A stretch of 22,175 nt of DNA from a virus: positions 1 through 22,175 of the IMG/VR virus record IMGVR_UViG_3300021559_000023; one strand, written 5' to 3'. Below, piece after piece: positions 7,199-15,317 of this stretch. A model generated the notes under the pieces. The model was not told where the DNA came from. It worked only from the letters and a program-made list of their open reading frames with translations, and searched no databases. Each line of letters begins with the position of its first letter. Within the stretch, counting starts at the first letter, position 1. The translations under genes were made by a program, and so were the position numbers.

Positions 7199-7780
7199 AT
7201 GGGAGCAGCAATTGGATTTATCAGTTTTGTCGCGGTTTGGTGGGGGCTGGTTCGTTTTTACAAAAGCAAGGGCAAGGGGGCTTTTGTACGCCATCTCGCC
7301 GGCTTTGCGGGGGGCTTTGTCGCGTTGATTATTGTCGCGGCAGTAGCAGGCGGATCAAGCAAGACAGCAGATGCTCCAGCGGTGGCTCAAAATACAGACG
7401 CCGCCACGTCCAGTGCCGATGCAAAATCAGCTGCGGCTTCATCTAGTAAAGCGCAAATTCCAGCAGAAGCAGCGATGGCGGTAACAGTGTTACAACTTGC
7501 CAAGGACTACGACGCCAATGAGGTCGCTGCGGATCAAAAATATAAAGGGAAGATGTTGCGTGTTTCGGGCAGCGTTCAAAGTATCGATAAAGACGCTTTC
7601 AACAACATCGTGGTTCATCTAAAGACTGCAAACGAATACATGCCTGCTATGGCAAAGCTGAATGACAAGCACGAGGCGTTGGCGGCGTCGCTCTCGAAAG
7701 GCAACAAAGTCACCTGGCAATGTGAAGGCGGCGGCAGGATCATCGGTAGCCCAGTTCTCAACAATTGCGCACCGGCCTGA
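7199..7780 (+). CDS. Membrane protein with OB-fold (tRNA_anti-like) domain
   Basis: Encodes 193 aa. There are two N-terminal hydrophobic helices (about 3-19 and 34-51), a low-complexity Ala/Ser/Asp linker (52-88) and a C-terminal domain (94-192). In that domain, TVLQLAKDYDANEVAADQKYKGK followed by LRVSGSV resembles the tRNA_anti-like/OB-fold family common in small membrane and periplasmic proteins. Two cysteines (WQCEGG, NNCAPA) could pair outside the membrane. I chose the ATG at 7199 because GGGAG precedes it by 5 nt; an ATG at 7187 lacks a ribosome site. It lies between the repressor and the motif-sharing membrane protein, in a typical moron position. Confidence 0.7.
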   Translation: MGAAIGFISFVAVWWGLVRFYKSKGKGAFVRHLAGFAGGFVALIIVAAVAGGSSKTADAPAVAQNTDAATSSADAKSAAASSSKAQIPAEAAMAVTVLQLAKDYDANEVAADQKYKGKMLRVSGSVQSIDKDAFNNIVVHLKTANEYMPAMAKLNDKHEALAASLSKGNKVTWQCEGGGRIIGSPVLNNCAPA

Positions 7781-7813
7781 TAGCCTGCAATCATATTACG
7801 GAGACTCAGCAGC

Positions 7814-8530
7814 GTGACAGGAAAAACAGCATTTACCGGGGACGTAGGCCAAGCGGTGATAGGTAATGTCGAACAGGCGCCACAATTAACTAATGTGATG
7901 CATTTGAACGTGAACACAGAGAAGTCCAAAGATGAAGCCGGCGAAAAGATCTCGCCGTATCAAAAATCTCAAATTTGGCGCAAGGCACTTGAGTTGGCAT
8001 CTGTCACCGGCGGGGAGCCGGTAGCAGCCTATCCCGAGTTGCTGGATCGTTTTGGTGTGAGTCGCATAGAGGAACTACCTTCCAGATATTACAAATCTGC
8101 GAAGGCAATGATGGAGCGCCGCATTGCTGCCGCCAAGGCCGACCTGGAAGCCACAGAACCAATTGAGCAGGCCGTCGCGCCGAAACCGCTTGAAACATTG
8201 GCGGTACTCGGTCCAACGACGATACATGCGCCCGCACCATGTCCTGCGTGTGCTGAGAAGACGAAAGCAAATACAAAACTGGTTCAAACTTCTATTGCCT
8301 TTGCAGTCGTCACGATTATGCTGGCCGTTGGATGTGGATGGCTACTTTACAAAATGCCGACGGATAGTCCCGTTGCCAACGCAGCGCAGACGGAAACGAT
8401 GTGCCATAACGACAGCAAAACATACTCCGTGGGCAGCACGGCTAAAATTTTGAATGTCGGCGTGAAAGAGTGCGTCGACGGTGAACACGGCCCACGCTGG
8501 GATGACATTCAACGTCCGCGGACACGCTAA
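7814..8530 (+). CDS. Membrane protein with Gly/Val motif and ORF6C-like domain
   Basis: Encodes 238 aa. Residues 7-27 carry FxGxVxQxVxGNVxxAPQ, the motif found at the repressor C-terminus. Residues 46-105 (SPYQKSQIW..., then LLDRFGVSRIEELPSRYYKSA) resemble the ORF6C domain of phage antirepressor-type proteins. PCPAC is at 142-146. A single transmembrane helix spans about 160-179, and a C-terminal part with two cysteines (197, 220) recalls the small periplasmic DUF1496 pattern. So the motif and ORF6C-like part are probably cytoplasmic. The GTG start follows GGAG. Domain names are by-eye resemblance. Context suggests a partner or antagonist of the repressor (inference). Confidence 0.65.
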   Translation: MTGKTAFTGDVGQAVIGNVEQAPQLTNVMHLNVNTEKSKDEAGEKISPYQKSQIWRKALELASVTGGEPVAAYPELLDRFGVSRIEELPSRYYKSAKAMMERRIAAAKADLEATEPIEQAVAPKPLETLAVLGPTTIHAPAPCPACAEKTKANTKLVQTSIAFAVVTIMLAVGCGWLLYKMPTDSPVANAAQTETMCHNDSKTYSVGSTAKILNVGVKECVDGEHGPRWDDIQRPRTR

Positions 8531-8538
8531 CGCCAAAC

Positions 8539-9807
8539 TCACGAATTGTTGTGGCCATTTTCCTTGATGATTTCGCGCCGCTCCCGAATTTTTTCCCATT
8601 CGAGTTTTGCAGCGCGTGCAGCGGTTTGCTTGTTGGTGTAGACGTGCTGCAGCGTCTTTGTGCTGGCTGTCGCGCCGGCGGCCGGCGCCGTATGCTTGCC
8701 CTTGCCGGTCGACGGTGCAAATTCTTTGCCGGTTTTCTTCGTGGCGACGTTGCGCCACTTGGCGTACACGCCGGTAATGCCGGGATCTGGGTCGACCTCA
8801 TCCTCGCGTTCAACTTCGGCTTCCTCGGTGCGTGTCTCCAGCTCGATACCGCTGGTAAAGCCGGCGTCGCTGATACTGTGCCGGACCTTGGCCGTTAGCC
8901 AATCCTGATTATCAATATCGGTTTTGAATCCGACGACTTCCACAGGCGATTGCGGCATCAGCGCCGGGTCGCCAATTGCCAGCGACAATTCCAGGGTGGC
9001 GGCGCCGCGCTGGATGCGCTGCCACTCAGCGACGGCGGCGGCGCGGGCGTCGGCCTCACTGGCGTAGGTGGTGCGCAGCCGCTTGCTGTTGCCAGGTACG
9101 CCTGCCACAACACTGCGGCGAAGGCCGTGCCGGTCGTCATGCCAGAACACGCGCACGCCGCTGTAGCTGTCGCGCTCGGCGCTGTGATAGCGGTGCCTGT
9201 CTCCCAGGTTGCGCGTGATGCGGATCACAGGCAAGTCGCGGCCTGACGCGGTCTTACTACGGCCCGCCGGCATGAATAGCAGCGTGTCATTTTTCACGGT
9301 CGCGGCAGCATCGTATTTCTTGCCCAGCCGGCGCAGGAATGCCGCGTCGCTCTCCCTGGTCTGGTCCAGGTGCGCGATCTTTACACCCCGTAGCGCCTCG
9401 GCAATACCGGCTTTCAGCTCCTGCTGAAACGCGATTACCTCGATCACCGCGCCCAGGGTGGTGTCGTGGAAACTGCGCTCGACGGGCTGGCGGAAGGTAT
9501 CGATTAAGCTGGCCGTCCTGGCGCGCAAGGTCAGCAGATCCGGCGCGCCGCTATGCTCGATCTCATCAACAGTAAAGACGCCCTTATCGATCAAGCCAGA
9601 TTCCTGCCAGCCGATCTGTACGTTGATCCTGGCGCCCTTGCTTGGTATCGCAAGCTGGCCGTCCGTATCGGACAGGGTGATACTCAGTTCGTCGGCGCTG
9701 TCGCTGCGGCACTCGGTCAGGTCGAGACTGACCAGGCGCGGCGCGAATTTTCCGGTAATGTCCTGGCCGTCCAGCGTGATTTTGAAAGCAGGAATCGGGT
9801 AGTCCAT
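8539..9807 (-). CDS. D: P2 gpD-like tail hub / late control protein
   Basis: Encodes 422 aa (P2 gpD is about 387), matching the late control D family: a baseplate hub related to T4 gp27 and VgrG N-terminal folds, joining tube and spike. Recognisable blocks are the N-terminal PAFKITLDGQDIT and the SLIDTFRQPVERSFHDTTLG region. The element TYASEADARAAAVAEWQRIQRG is echoed near the C-terminus by VYTNKQTAARAAKLEWEKIRER. The last ~80 residues are charged and rich in Lys, Ala and Thr. Its start overlaps the U stop as TAATG. Its 3' end faces the motif-protein gene with only 8 bp between them. Confidence 0.95.
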   Translation of the reverse strand: MDYPIPAFKITLDGQDITGKFAPRLVSLDLTECRSDSADELSITLSDTDGQLAIPSKGARINVQIGWQESGLIDKGVFTVDEIEHSGAPDLLTLRARTASLIDTFRQPVERSFHDTTLGAVIEVIAFQQELKAGIAEALRGVKIAHLDQTRESDAAFLRRLGKKYDAAATVKNDTLLFMPAGRSKTASGRDLPVIRITRNLGDRHRYHSAERDSYSGVRVFWHDDRHGLRRSVVAGVPGNSKRLRTTYASEADARAAAVAEWQRIQRGAATLELSLAIGDPALMPQSPVEVVGFKTDIDNQDWLTAKVRHSISDAGFTSGIELETRTEEAEVEREDEVDPDPGITGVYAKWRNVATKKTGKEFAPSTGKGKHTAPAAGATASTKTLQHVYTNKQTAARAAKLEWEKIRERREIIKENGHNNS

Positions 9808-10334
9808 TAGAACAGGCTCCCTATGCTGTCCGCGACATTGTTAAAGGTCGATCTGCCGGTATTGATGGCGTTGCTGGCGCTGTTGCTGATGCCCTCCAAA
9901 CTGAGCATGTTCTTGATGCTGCCCAGGTCGCCGAGGGTATTGAGCAAGCCCAGCACCGATTCGTCGGTACGCTCCAGGGTAATGGAGAACTCGATCTTGC
10001 CGGCGTCGCCATCTTGCCCCAGCATCGTGCGTCCCTCGGTCATGCCGGTGATGACATACGACCCCAGGATGCGACCGGTCCCAGCAATCAGAATCCACGA
10101 TTTTCCGGTATCGGCCATCAGGCGCAAGGCATCGAGCGAATAGACGCTGCCGGTTAGCTCCGGCGCGATCCAGCCGGACAGCGTGATGGTGTCGTCGCCC
10201 TTGCCGGTGAATTGGTGGGCATTGCGGGCGCCGACCCGCGAGGTGCTAGGGTGCTTCCAATCGGTCTTGCGTTGCAGCTCCTGGTAAGCCAGGGTCGGCA
10301 GGCTGAAGACAAACATGCCCAGGGTCATCATCAT
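9807..10334 (-). CDS. U: P2 gpU-like tail terminator
   Basis: Encodes 175 aa that begin MMMTLGMFVFSLPTLAYQ, nearly the start of P2 gpU (159 aa). The conserved core ITLSGWIAPELTGS...LRLMADTGKSW is present. gpU-type proteins close the tail tube at the head-proximal end. AAGGA, overlapping the T stop, lies 9 nt before the ATG, and the gene is followed by D with a one-base overlap. The C-terminal ~40 residues are Asn/Ser-rich and longer than in P2. Confidence 0.95.
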   Translation of the reverse strand: MMMTLGMFVFSLPTLAYQELQRKTDWKHPSTSRVGARNAHQFTGKGDDTITLSGWIAPELTGSVYSLDALRLMADTGKSWILIAGTGRILGSYVITGMTEGRTMLGQDGDAGKIEFSITLERTDESVLGLLNTLGDLGSIKNMLSLEGISNSASNAINTGRSTFNNVADSIGSLF

Positions 10335-10345
10335 GGTAAAAATCC

Positions 10346-13066
10346 TTAGAAGTGATTGTCGGACAAGCTGGAGCGCATCCGCGCCGCCTTCTGCCTATCG
10401 CGCTCTTCCATCGCCAGCATGACAGCGCGGGCAATGGCTTGCTCATCCATGCCTGGTGCAGCGGTAATGGAGATCGTGATCGTGTCGCCCTGGATCACCA
10501 TGCCGGCGCCGGCGGCCCGCTGCGCAATCGGCGGACGCGTATCGAAGGACAGCGCCGGCATGGCTGTTGCACCGATGGCGATGCCGGCGCCGAGCTGGGT
10601 CAGTCGCTTGGCAAGACCGCTGACCTGGTTGATCGGCGCATCCTGTCCATTCTCGATACCGAGCGCCAGCCCCTCAGTGATGAAGCCGCCGAATCGGCTA
10701 AAGACACGGCTAGGGCTGTGGATCTCCTGTTCCTTCGCAAACGTGATGCCGACCATGGCCCCCAGCTGCTTGATCTTGTCTTTCAGGAAGCCGAAGCCCG
10801 ACGTAATCCCATTGACCAGGCCCTGGATGATGTTGGCGCCGAACTCGGTAAATGTCCCCGGCAGCTCAATACCGAACCAGCTCATGACCCCAGCGAATGC
10901 CTTGTAAAACAGCCCCAGCGGCGACCAGTTCATGATTAATGCGCTGACGCCCCCGATACCGCCGTCGAATGCTGTTTTGACATCGGCCCACAGACCGCCG
11001 GCAAAGGTCTTGATGGCTTCCCATACGCGGTTAAACCGTTCGGTGATGCCATCCCACAGATCGTTAAAGAAAGCCTTCAGCGGTTCCCAATTTTTATAGA
11101 TGAGGTAGGCCAATACCGCAATGAGGGTAATCAGCAACACAATCGGATTCGTCAGCAAGGCACGACCTAGCCACAAGACGGTTTTACCGACCGTCATCAA
11201 GCCGCCGCTAAGGCCGCGCAAGATAGGCGTCAGCACGCCGCCGGCGACGCCCATCTTGGCGAACAGGACATGCAACATCGCGTAGGGACCGATCAAGGCG
11301 GCCAGCCCCAGCATCAGCGGCCCCAGCACCACCAGGATGCCGGCAAGGATGCCGAACCCGACAATCATGGCCTTGGCGGTGGCTGGGTTGCGCTCCATGA
11401 AGCCGTTCAGCCCTTCCAGCGCTTTCGTCACGGTCTCGATGGCGCTGGAATACAGCGGCAGGATTTTTTCGCCCATTGTCAGCTGGAGGTCGGCCAGCTT
11501 GGCGTGCGCGTCCATTTCCTTGCCGCCGGCCTGTTCGCGGGCCAGCGGTTCTAGCTGGTCCACATCGTAGGCACCTTCGTTCAATGTCCGGTTCTTGTGG
11601 ATCTGGGCACGCTGCAAGTACATGTTCGCCATCAAGTCGCCGGCCTTGCGATTGGTGAACAGGCTGCCGATGGTGTCGAGGATCTTGTCCTCGCCGGTAA
11701 TGCCGTTTTTTGCCAACTGCGGCAACAGGACCTTTTCCATCCACTCGAATTGGCTTTTCTTGAACAGGTCTGACCCCAAGAGCGCACCAGGATCAAGCTG
11801 GGCAGTCTGCCCGACCTTGTCATGTTTCACTTTGGTGTGATCGCCAATCAGCCCCAGCTTGTCCAGGTTCATCGCGGCGCGCTTGCTGGTGCGTCCCTGG
11901 TACAGATTGTTATAGCTCGACATCAGGCCGTTACCGACGCCAAAGCCGCCCAGCTCCTGGACCAGTGGTTCCAGCTCGTAGTAAAAGGATTTTTCATCCA
12001 TGCCCTTGGCGGCGATGCCGCCAGTCTTGATGAGGTTCAGCCATTCGGTAGGGCCGACTCGACCACCCGTGGCGGAAATGACCTTCTGCACCATATTGGC
12101 CTGTTCGTTGAATTTCTCCGAGCTGGCCGTACCGCCGCGCACCTCGATGACCTTCAGCATGTCCATGAACTTGCGTTCATTCTCGCCGCCGGCTTCCTCG
12201 CCATAAAATGCTTTATTCGCAAATTTCATCTTCGCCAACATGGGCGCCACCATCTGCGCATGCGGCAAATCGCCGAACACGGACATGCTGTCGCGCACCA
12301 GTTCCAGGTTTTCGGCGTGGCTGGTGCCGTAGGTTTTCATGTTGCGGGCGTAGCTCTCGGCGTCGGCGCTGACCTTTGGTCCCAGGCCCAGGGCAGTAAT
12401 GCGGCCTTTCTCGGTCTGGTAGTGCTTCGCCTCTTTCAAGCCTGTGACCAGGGGCGCGCCCACGGCGGCGCCGGCGACAGTCGCGCCGATGCCGGCAGCA
12501 GCGACATTGCCGGCGGTGGTACGCAACTTGTCGGCATGCTGGCGGGCGCCGGCAACCTTTTGTTGTTGCGCGCCGACTGCCGCCAGCTTCTTCTGCTGGA
12601 CTGTCAATTCGGCATTGGTAAAGGCAATGCTGTTTTTGAGCCAGGTCTGTGCGGACCCGAGCTGGCGCGTGTCGATGCCGGCGCCGGACAAGCGGGAGCG
12701 CAAGATCTGCATCTGTTCGCCTTGCTGCTGGCCGGCTTGCTTCAAGGCGCTGGCCGACTTCACGGCGGCGTTAAATTCGCGGGTCATGGCACGCGTGGGC
12801 GTGGTGGTCTGCTGCATTCGCTGTGCCAGGGCGGCGATCTGCTGTTGCGTCTCGCGTAGCTTGCCGGAGCTGGCCTGCAAGCCGGCATTTAGTTCACGGA
12901 AGCGCCCAACATCTTTTTGCTGGGCGTTCAGTTCCTTCAGCCGGTCGTTATTGGCTTTGATGGCGCGGCCCAGGGTGGACGATTCGCCGGTGATCCTTTT
13001 TAAGGGGCCGGTCAGCTTATCCAGCGCCGCGAAGACCACCTGTAACCGCAATTGCTTGTCACTCAT
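10346..13066 (-). CDS. T: P2 gpT-like tail tape measure protein
   Basis: Encodes 906 aa (P2 gpT about 815). Residues 1-165 are coiled-coil-like and rich in Gln, Lys and Leu. Next is a Gly/Ala-rich segment (GNVAAAGIGATVAGAAVGAP) and the TP901-type tape measure core. Hydrophobic stretches around residues 564-605 and 637-655 can insert in the membrane during DNA delivery. The end carries GGFITEGLALGIENG, typical of the family. The gene starts 9 nt after the E' stop. Tail length in this phage should scale with this protein. Confidence 0.95.
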   Translation of the reverse strand: MSDKQLRLQVVFAALDKLTGPLKRITGESSTLGRAIKANNDRLKELNAQQKDVGRFRELNAGLQASSGKLRETQQQIAALAQRMQQTTTPTRAMTREFNAAVKSASALKQAGQQQGEQMQILRSRLSGAGIDTRQLGSAQTWLKNSIAFTNAELTVQQKKLAAVGAQQQKVAGARQHADKLRTTAGNVAAAGIGATVAGAAVGAPLVTGLKEAKHYQTEKGRITALGLGPKVSADAESYARNMKTYGTSHAENLELVRDSMSVFGDLPHAQMVAPMLAKMKFANKAFYGEEAGGENERKFMDMLKVIEVRGGTASSEKFNEQANMVQKVISATGGRVGPTEWLNLIKTGGIAAKGMDEKSFYYELEPLVQELGGFGVGNGLMSSYNNLYQGRTSKRAAMNLDKLGLIGDHTKVKHDKVGQTAQLDPGALLGSDLFKKSQFEWMEKVLLPQLAKNGITGEDKILDTIGSLFTNRKAGDLMANMYLQRAQIHKNRTLNEGAYDVDQLEPLAREQAGGKEMDAHAKLADLQLTMGEKILPLYSSAIETVTKALEGLNGFMERNPATAKAMIVGFGILAGILVVLGPLMLGLAALIGPYAMLHVLFAKMGVAGGVLTPILRGLSGGLMTVGKTVLWLGRALLTNPIVLLITLIAVLAYLIYKNWEPLKAFFNDLWDGITERFNRVWEAIKTFAGGLWADVKTAFDGGIGGVSALIMNWSPLGLFYKAFAGVMSWFGIELPGTFTEFGANIIQGLVNGITSGFGFLKDKIKQLGAMVGITFAKEQEIHSPSRVFSRFGGFITEGLALGIENGQDAPINQVSGLAKRLTQLGAGIAIGATAMPALSFDTRPPIAQRAAGAGMVIQGDTITISITAAPGMDEQAIARAVMLAMEERDRQKAARMRSSLSDNHF

Positions 13067-13075
13067 CCTAGTTTC

Positions 13076-13192
13076 CTATTCTTCCGCGCCGCTGCGCACC
13101 CTGGCGCGTTCGCGCCAGGCCATCAAGTCCGATACTTCCAGCGCATCCATGGCCTGCGGCGGCCAGTGAAACACCACCGCAATATCGGCCAT
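13076..13192 (-). CDS. E': GpE'-like tail assembly protein (frameshift extension)
   Basis: Read alone from ATG 13192 this gives 38 aa with the GpE' signature FHWPPQAMDALEVSDLMAW followed by RERARVRSG. In P2 this part is made as an extension of gpE by -1 frameshifting. Here the frame is open without a stop from the slippery site at 13243-13249, so the expected E+E' product is about 149 aa (P2 about 142). The two forms act as tail assembly chaperones on the tape measure protein, equivalent to lambda G/GT. The stop at 13076-13078 is just ahead of T. Confidence 0.9.
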   Translation of the reverse strand: MADIAVVFHWPPQAMDALEVSDLMAWRERARVRSGAEE

Positions 13193-13200
13193 CGGATCTT

Positions 13201-13524
13201 CTACTCGGCCCGGTAAGCCGCCAGACGATCCGCTCTCTTCACCAAAAAAATGGCAACCTCCGCGCCGATCTCGGTCAGATCCGCCGGGTCCATGCCGGCG
13301 ACTTCGTGCGCGGTCAGGGTCGGTTGCGTGATACGCGGCAAGACGGTCTGCAAGGCGGCCACGCTCAGATTACCCAAGTCCATCAGCGAGACGCCGCGCA
13401 GCTCTCCCGACTTCGGGCGGCGGATGGTGATTTCGCTGATGAAGTCGTCGCCGCGCTTGATTGGTTCGTCCAGGGTGATCGATTTGGAGATGGCGGTCTT
13501 GGAAACGGTAGATGTGTTTTTCAT
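13201..13524 (-). CDS. E: P2 gpE-like tail assembly protein
   Basis: Encodes 107 aa of the Mu gp41/P2 gpE tail assembly family: an N-terminal strand-rich part (ITLDEPIKRGDDFISEITIR) and LMDLGNLSVAALQTVLPRIT, then AHEVAGMDPADLTEIGAEVA. AGGACC precedes the ATG. The frameshift site lies at codons 92-94, so a fraction of ribosomes should produce the longer E+E' protein. The A/T-rich gap upstream (13525-13580) holds no hairpin. Confidence 0.93.
   Translation of the reverse strand: MKNTSTVSKTAISKSITLDEPIKRGDDFISEITIRRPKSGELRGVSLMDLGNLSVAALQTVLPRITQPTLTAHEVAGMDPADLTEIGAEVAIFLVKRADRLAAYRAE
13243..13249 (-). promoter_or_regulatory. -1 ribosomal frameshift site T TTT TTG
   Basis: In the zero frame gpE reads ATT TTT TTG, giving the heptamer T TTT TTG, the same slippery sequence known in P2 E/E'. 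It is set within a run of seven Ts on the minus strand. Slipping back one base leads directly into the E' frame. I saw no strong downstream hairpin. Confidence 0.88.
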
Positions 13525-13580
13525 GGTGTGGTCCTAAAAGTAAAAAAATAAAAAGGGGTTGGGGTTGTTCTAGACCTGGC

Positions 13581-14090
13581 TTACAGGCCGATAGCGCGGC
13601 GCAGATCTGCGTTGCGATCCACGCCGCCGATTTTCTCGACGCCGTTGACGAAATCGAATTCGTAGATCGGTTTGTTGTCGATGGTCAGCTTGTAATAGCT
13701 GCAAGCGGTGCTGTATTTCTGGTTCGTCTCTTCGGTGGACTTGGCGCTGCCCATATCGATTTCCTTGTGGCGCCCGCGTACAACGATTTCCACGGTGGAG
13801 ACGGTGCCGTCGTCGTCATTTTCATAGCCGCCGGAGAAGCGCAGCTGGGTGGCGTTATGACTGCGGGCGCCGTACTGCAGCAGGGCGTCGATCAGGATGC
13901 CGCCGGCGGTCCACTCCAGCGTGATGGCTTCGTTGCCGAAGTCCACCGATACCGGGCCGGTCATACCGGCGGCGCGGTATTCCTCCATCTTGCGCGAGAG
14001 TTTCGGCAAGGTGATTTCCGTGACCTGACCGAAGTAGGAATTACCGCTATCGAACAGATTGAACAGTTTCAATTTTTTAGGCATGCCCAT
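13581..14090 (-). CDS. FII: P2 gpFII-like major tail tube protein
   Basis: Encodes 169 aa (P2 gpFII 172) starting MGMPKKLKLFNLFDSGNSY, very close to P2, followed by the conserved LPKLSRKMEEYRAAGMTGPV. It forms the inner tube of the contractile tail around the tape measure. It lies 27 nt after the sheath gene, and the purine tract AAAGAGAG precedes its start. Confidence 0.95.
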   Translation of the reverse strand: MGMPKKLKLFNLFDSGNSYFGQVTEITLPKLSRKMEEYRAAGMTGPVSVDFGNEAITLEWTAGGILIDALLQYGARSHNATQLRFSGGYENDDDGTVSTVEIVVRGRHKEIDMGSAKSTEETNQKYSTACSYYKLTIDNKPIYEFDFVNGVEKIGGVDRNADLRRAIGL

Positions 14091-14117
14091 GGTGTGATGC
14101 TCTCTTTCTGTATTTTA

Positions 14118-15290
14118 TTAAGCGTTGACGGCGGCGGCGAAGTCAGCCAGGTAGCGGTCGGTAATGCGTTGCTGGAACATCAGATTTTCCAGCGGCGGGA
14201 CGGGCGTGTAGTCGTAATCGATCGTCAACCGGCCATCCTTCAAACTTTCCTTTTCATTGAACTGCGGATCGCACCAGGCGCTGCCGCCGATCAGATAGCC
14301 GCGTTTGACCAGGTCGCGGAATTTGGCGTTGATGCTCTCGACCAGGTCTTTTGCCAGGGACGGGTGCAAGGGCTTGTCGGCATAGGTCATATGCGCCTCG
14401 GCAATGGTGTCGGCCAGCACCTGGGCGGTGCGCGTGTAGTTCTCAAAATAGAAGAACTCCGGCGTTTCGCAAGTGCGCGAACCCCAAAAGCGAAAGCCAC
14501 CGCTGTTAATCAAGGTGGTGACTTCCTTGGCGTTCAGGAAGCCGGCATCTGTCGCCGGATCTTGCAGATCCCAGAACACATCCGCCGAAATGCCGGTCGG
14601 GCCATTGACGACCATGTTGGAGAGGGTCTTGTGCCAGCCGATCTCTTCGTCCAGTTTGGCGCGCAAGCCCAGGGCGTAAGCTACTGCCGAGATATTGGCG
14701 TCCGCGTTGGTGGCGCTATCCCAGCTCACGAAATCGGGCCAGATCAGCATCAGTTCGCGCTGCCCAAAATCCTTGCGGTACAGCACGGCGTCTTCCTTGG
14801 TCAAACAGCCGTGCGCCGACGCGTAGACAAAGCCGCGCAGCTTCTGGGCAACGCTGACCATGGCGTTCGTGACGGCCTTGGTGTCCAGCCCTGGCGCGCC
14901 CAGGATGCGCGGCTTGACGCCGAGCTTGCTCTGAGCGGCCAGCAGCGCCTTGATGCCAGTGTATTTGCCAGCGGCGGTCGTGGTGCCGATTACGTTGGTC
15001 GTGGTTTCGGCTTCGTCCTTGCCTTCGGCGACGCGTACCACTACCGTGAACGGCTTGGTTTGCGCGCCGATGGCGTCCAGGGCGCGGCGCAGCGTTCCCT
15101 TGACGCCAGCTTTGCCGATGGCGGCGGGCACGTTGGTCAGCAGGACCGGCGTATCGAGCGGGAAGGCAATCGGGTCGGCATCCTCGGCGGTGGCGACCAG
15201 GCCGATGACGGCGGTGCTGATGGTGCGGATTGGGCGGGTGCCGTCGTTCTTTTCGATGACGCGCACGCCATGGTGGTAATCAGTAGGCAT
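14118..15290 (-). CDS. FI: P2 gpFI-like tail sheath protein
   Basis: Encodes 390 aa (P2 gpFI 396). Matches run the whole length: DYHHGVRVIE, the GVKPRILGAPGLDTKAV block, GWHKTLSNMVVNG, GFRFWGSRTC, FENYTRTAQVLADTIAEAHM and DYDYTPVPPLENL near the end. This is the contractile outer sheath. AGGAG lies 5 nt before the ATG, the strongest ribosome site in the tail block, as expected for an abundant protein. Confidence 0.97.
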   Translation of the reverse strand: MPTDYHHGVRVIEKNDGTRPIRTISTAVIGLVATAEDADPIAFPLDTPVLLTNVPAAIGKAGVKGTLRRALDAIGAQTKPFTVVVRVAEGKDEAETTTNVIGTTTAAGKYTGIKALLAAQSKLGVKPRILGAPGLDTKAVTNAMVSVAQKLRGFVYASAHGCLTKEDAVLYRKDFGQRELMLIWPDFVSWDSATNADANISAVAYALGLRAKLDEEIGWHKTLSNMVVNGPTGISADVFWDLQDPATDAGFLNAKEVTTLINSGGFRFWGSRTCETPEFFYFENYTRTAQVLADTIAEAHMTYADKPLHPSLAKDLVESINAKFRDLVKRGYLIGGSAWCDPQFNEKESLKDGRLTIDYDYTPVPPLENLMFQQRITDRYLADFAAAVNA

Positions 15291-15317
15291 ATTGGCTCCT
15301 GTAAATGAGATAAATAA

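Noticed and set aside
8690-8710. GC-rich palindromic run that could be a hairpin
   Set aside because: It lies inside the D coding sequence (Ala/Gly codons) with no T-run, so it is explained by codon use.
13512-15308. 598-codon plus-strand open frame over FII and FI
   Set aside because: It is antisense to two clear tail genes with full-length P2 similarity and reads as a codon-bias shadow.
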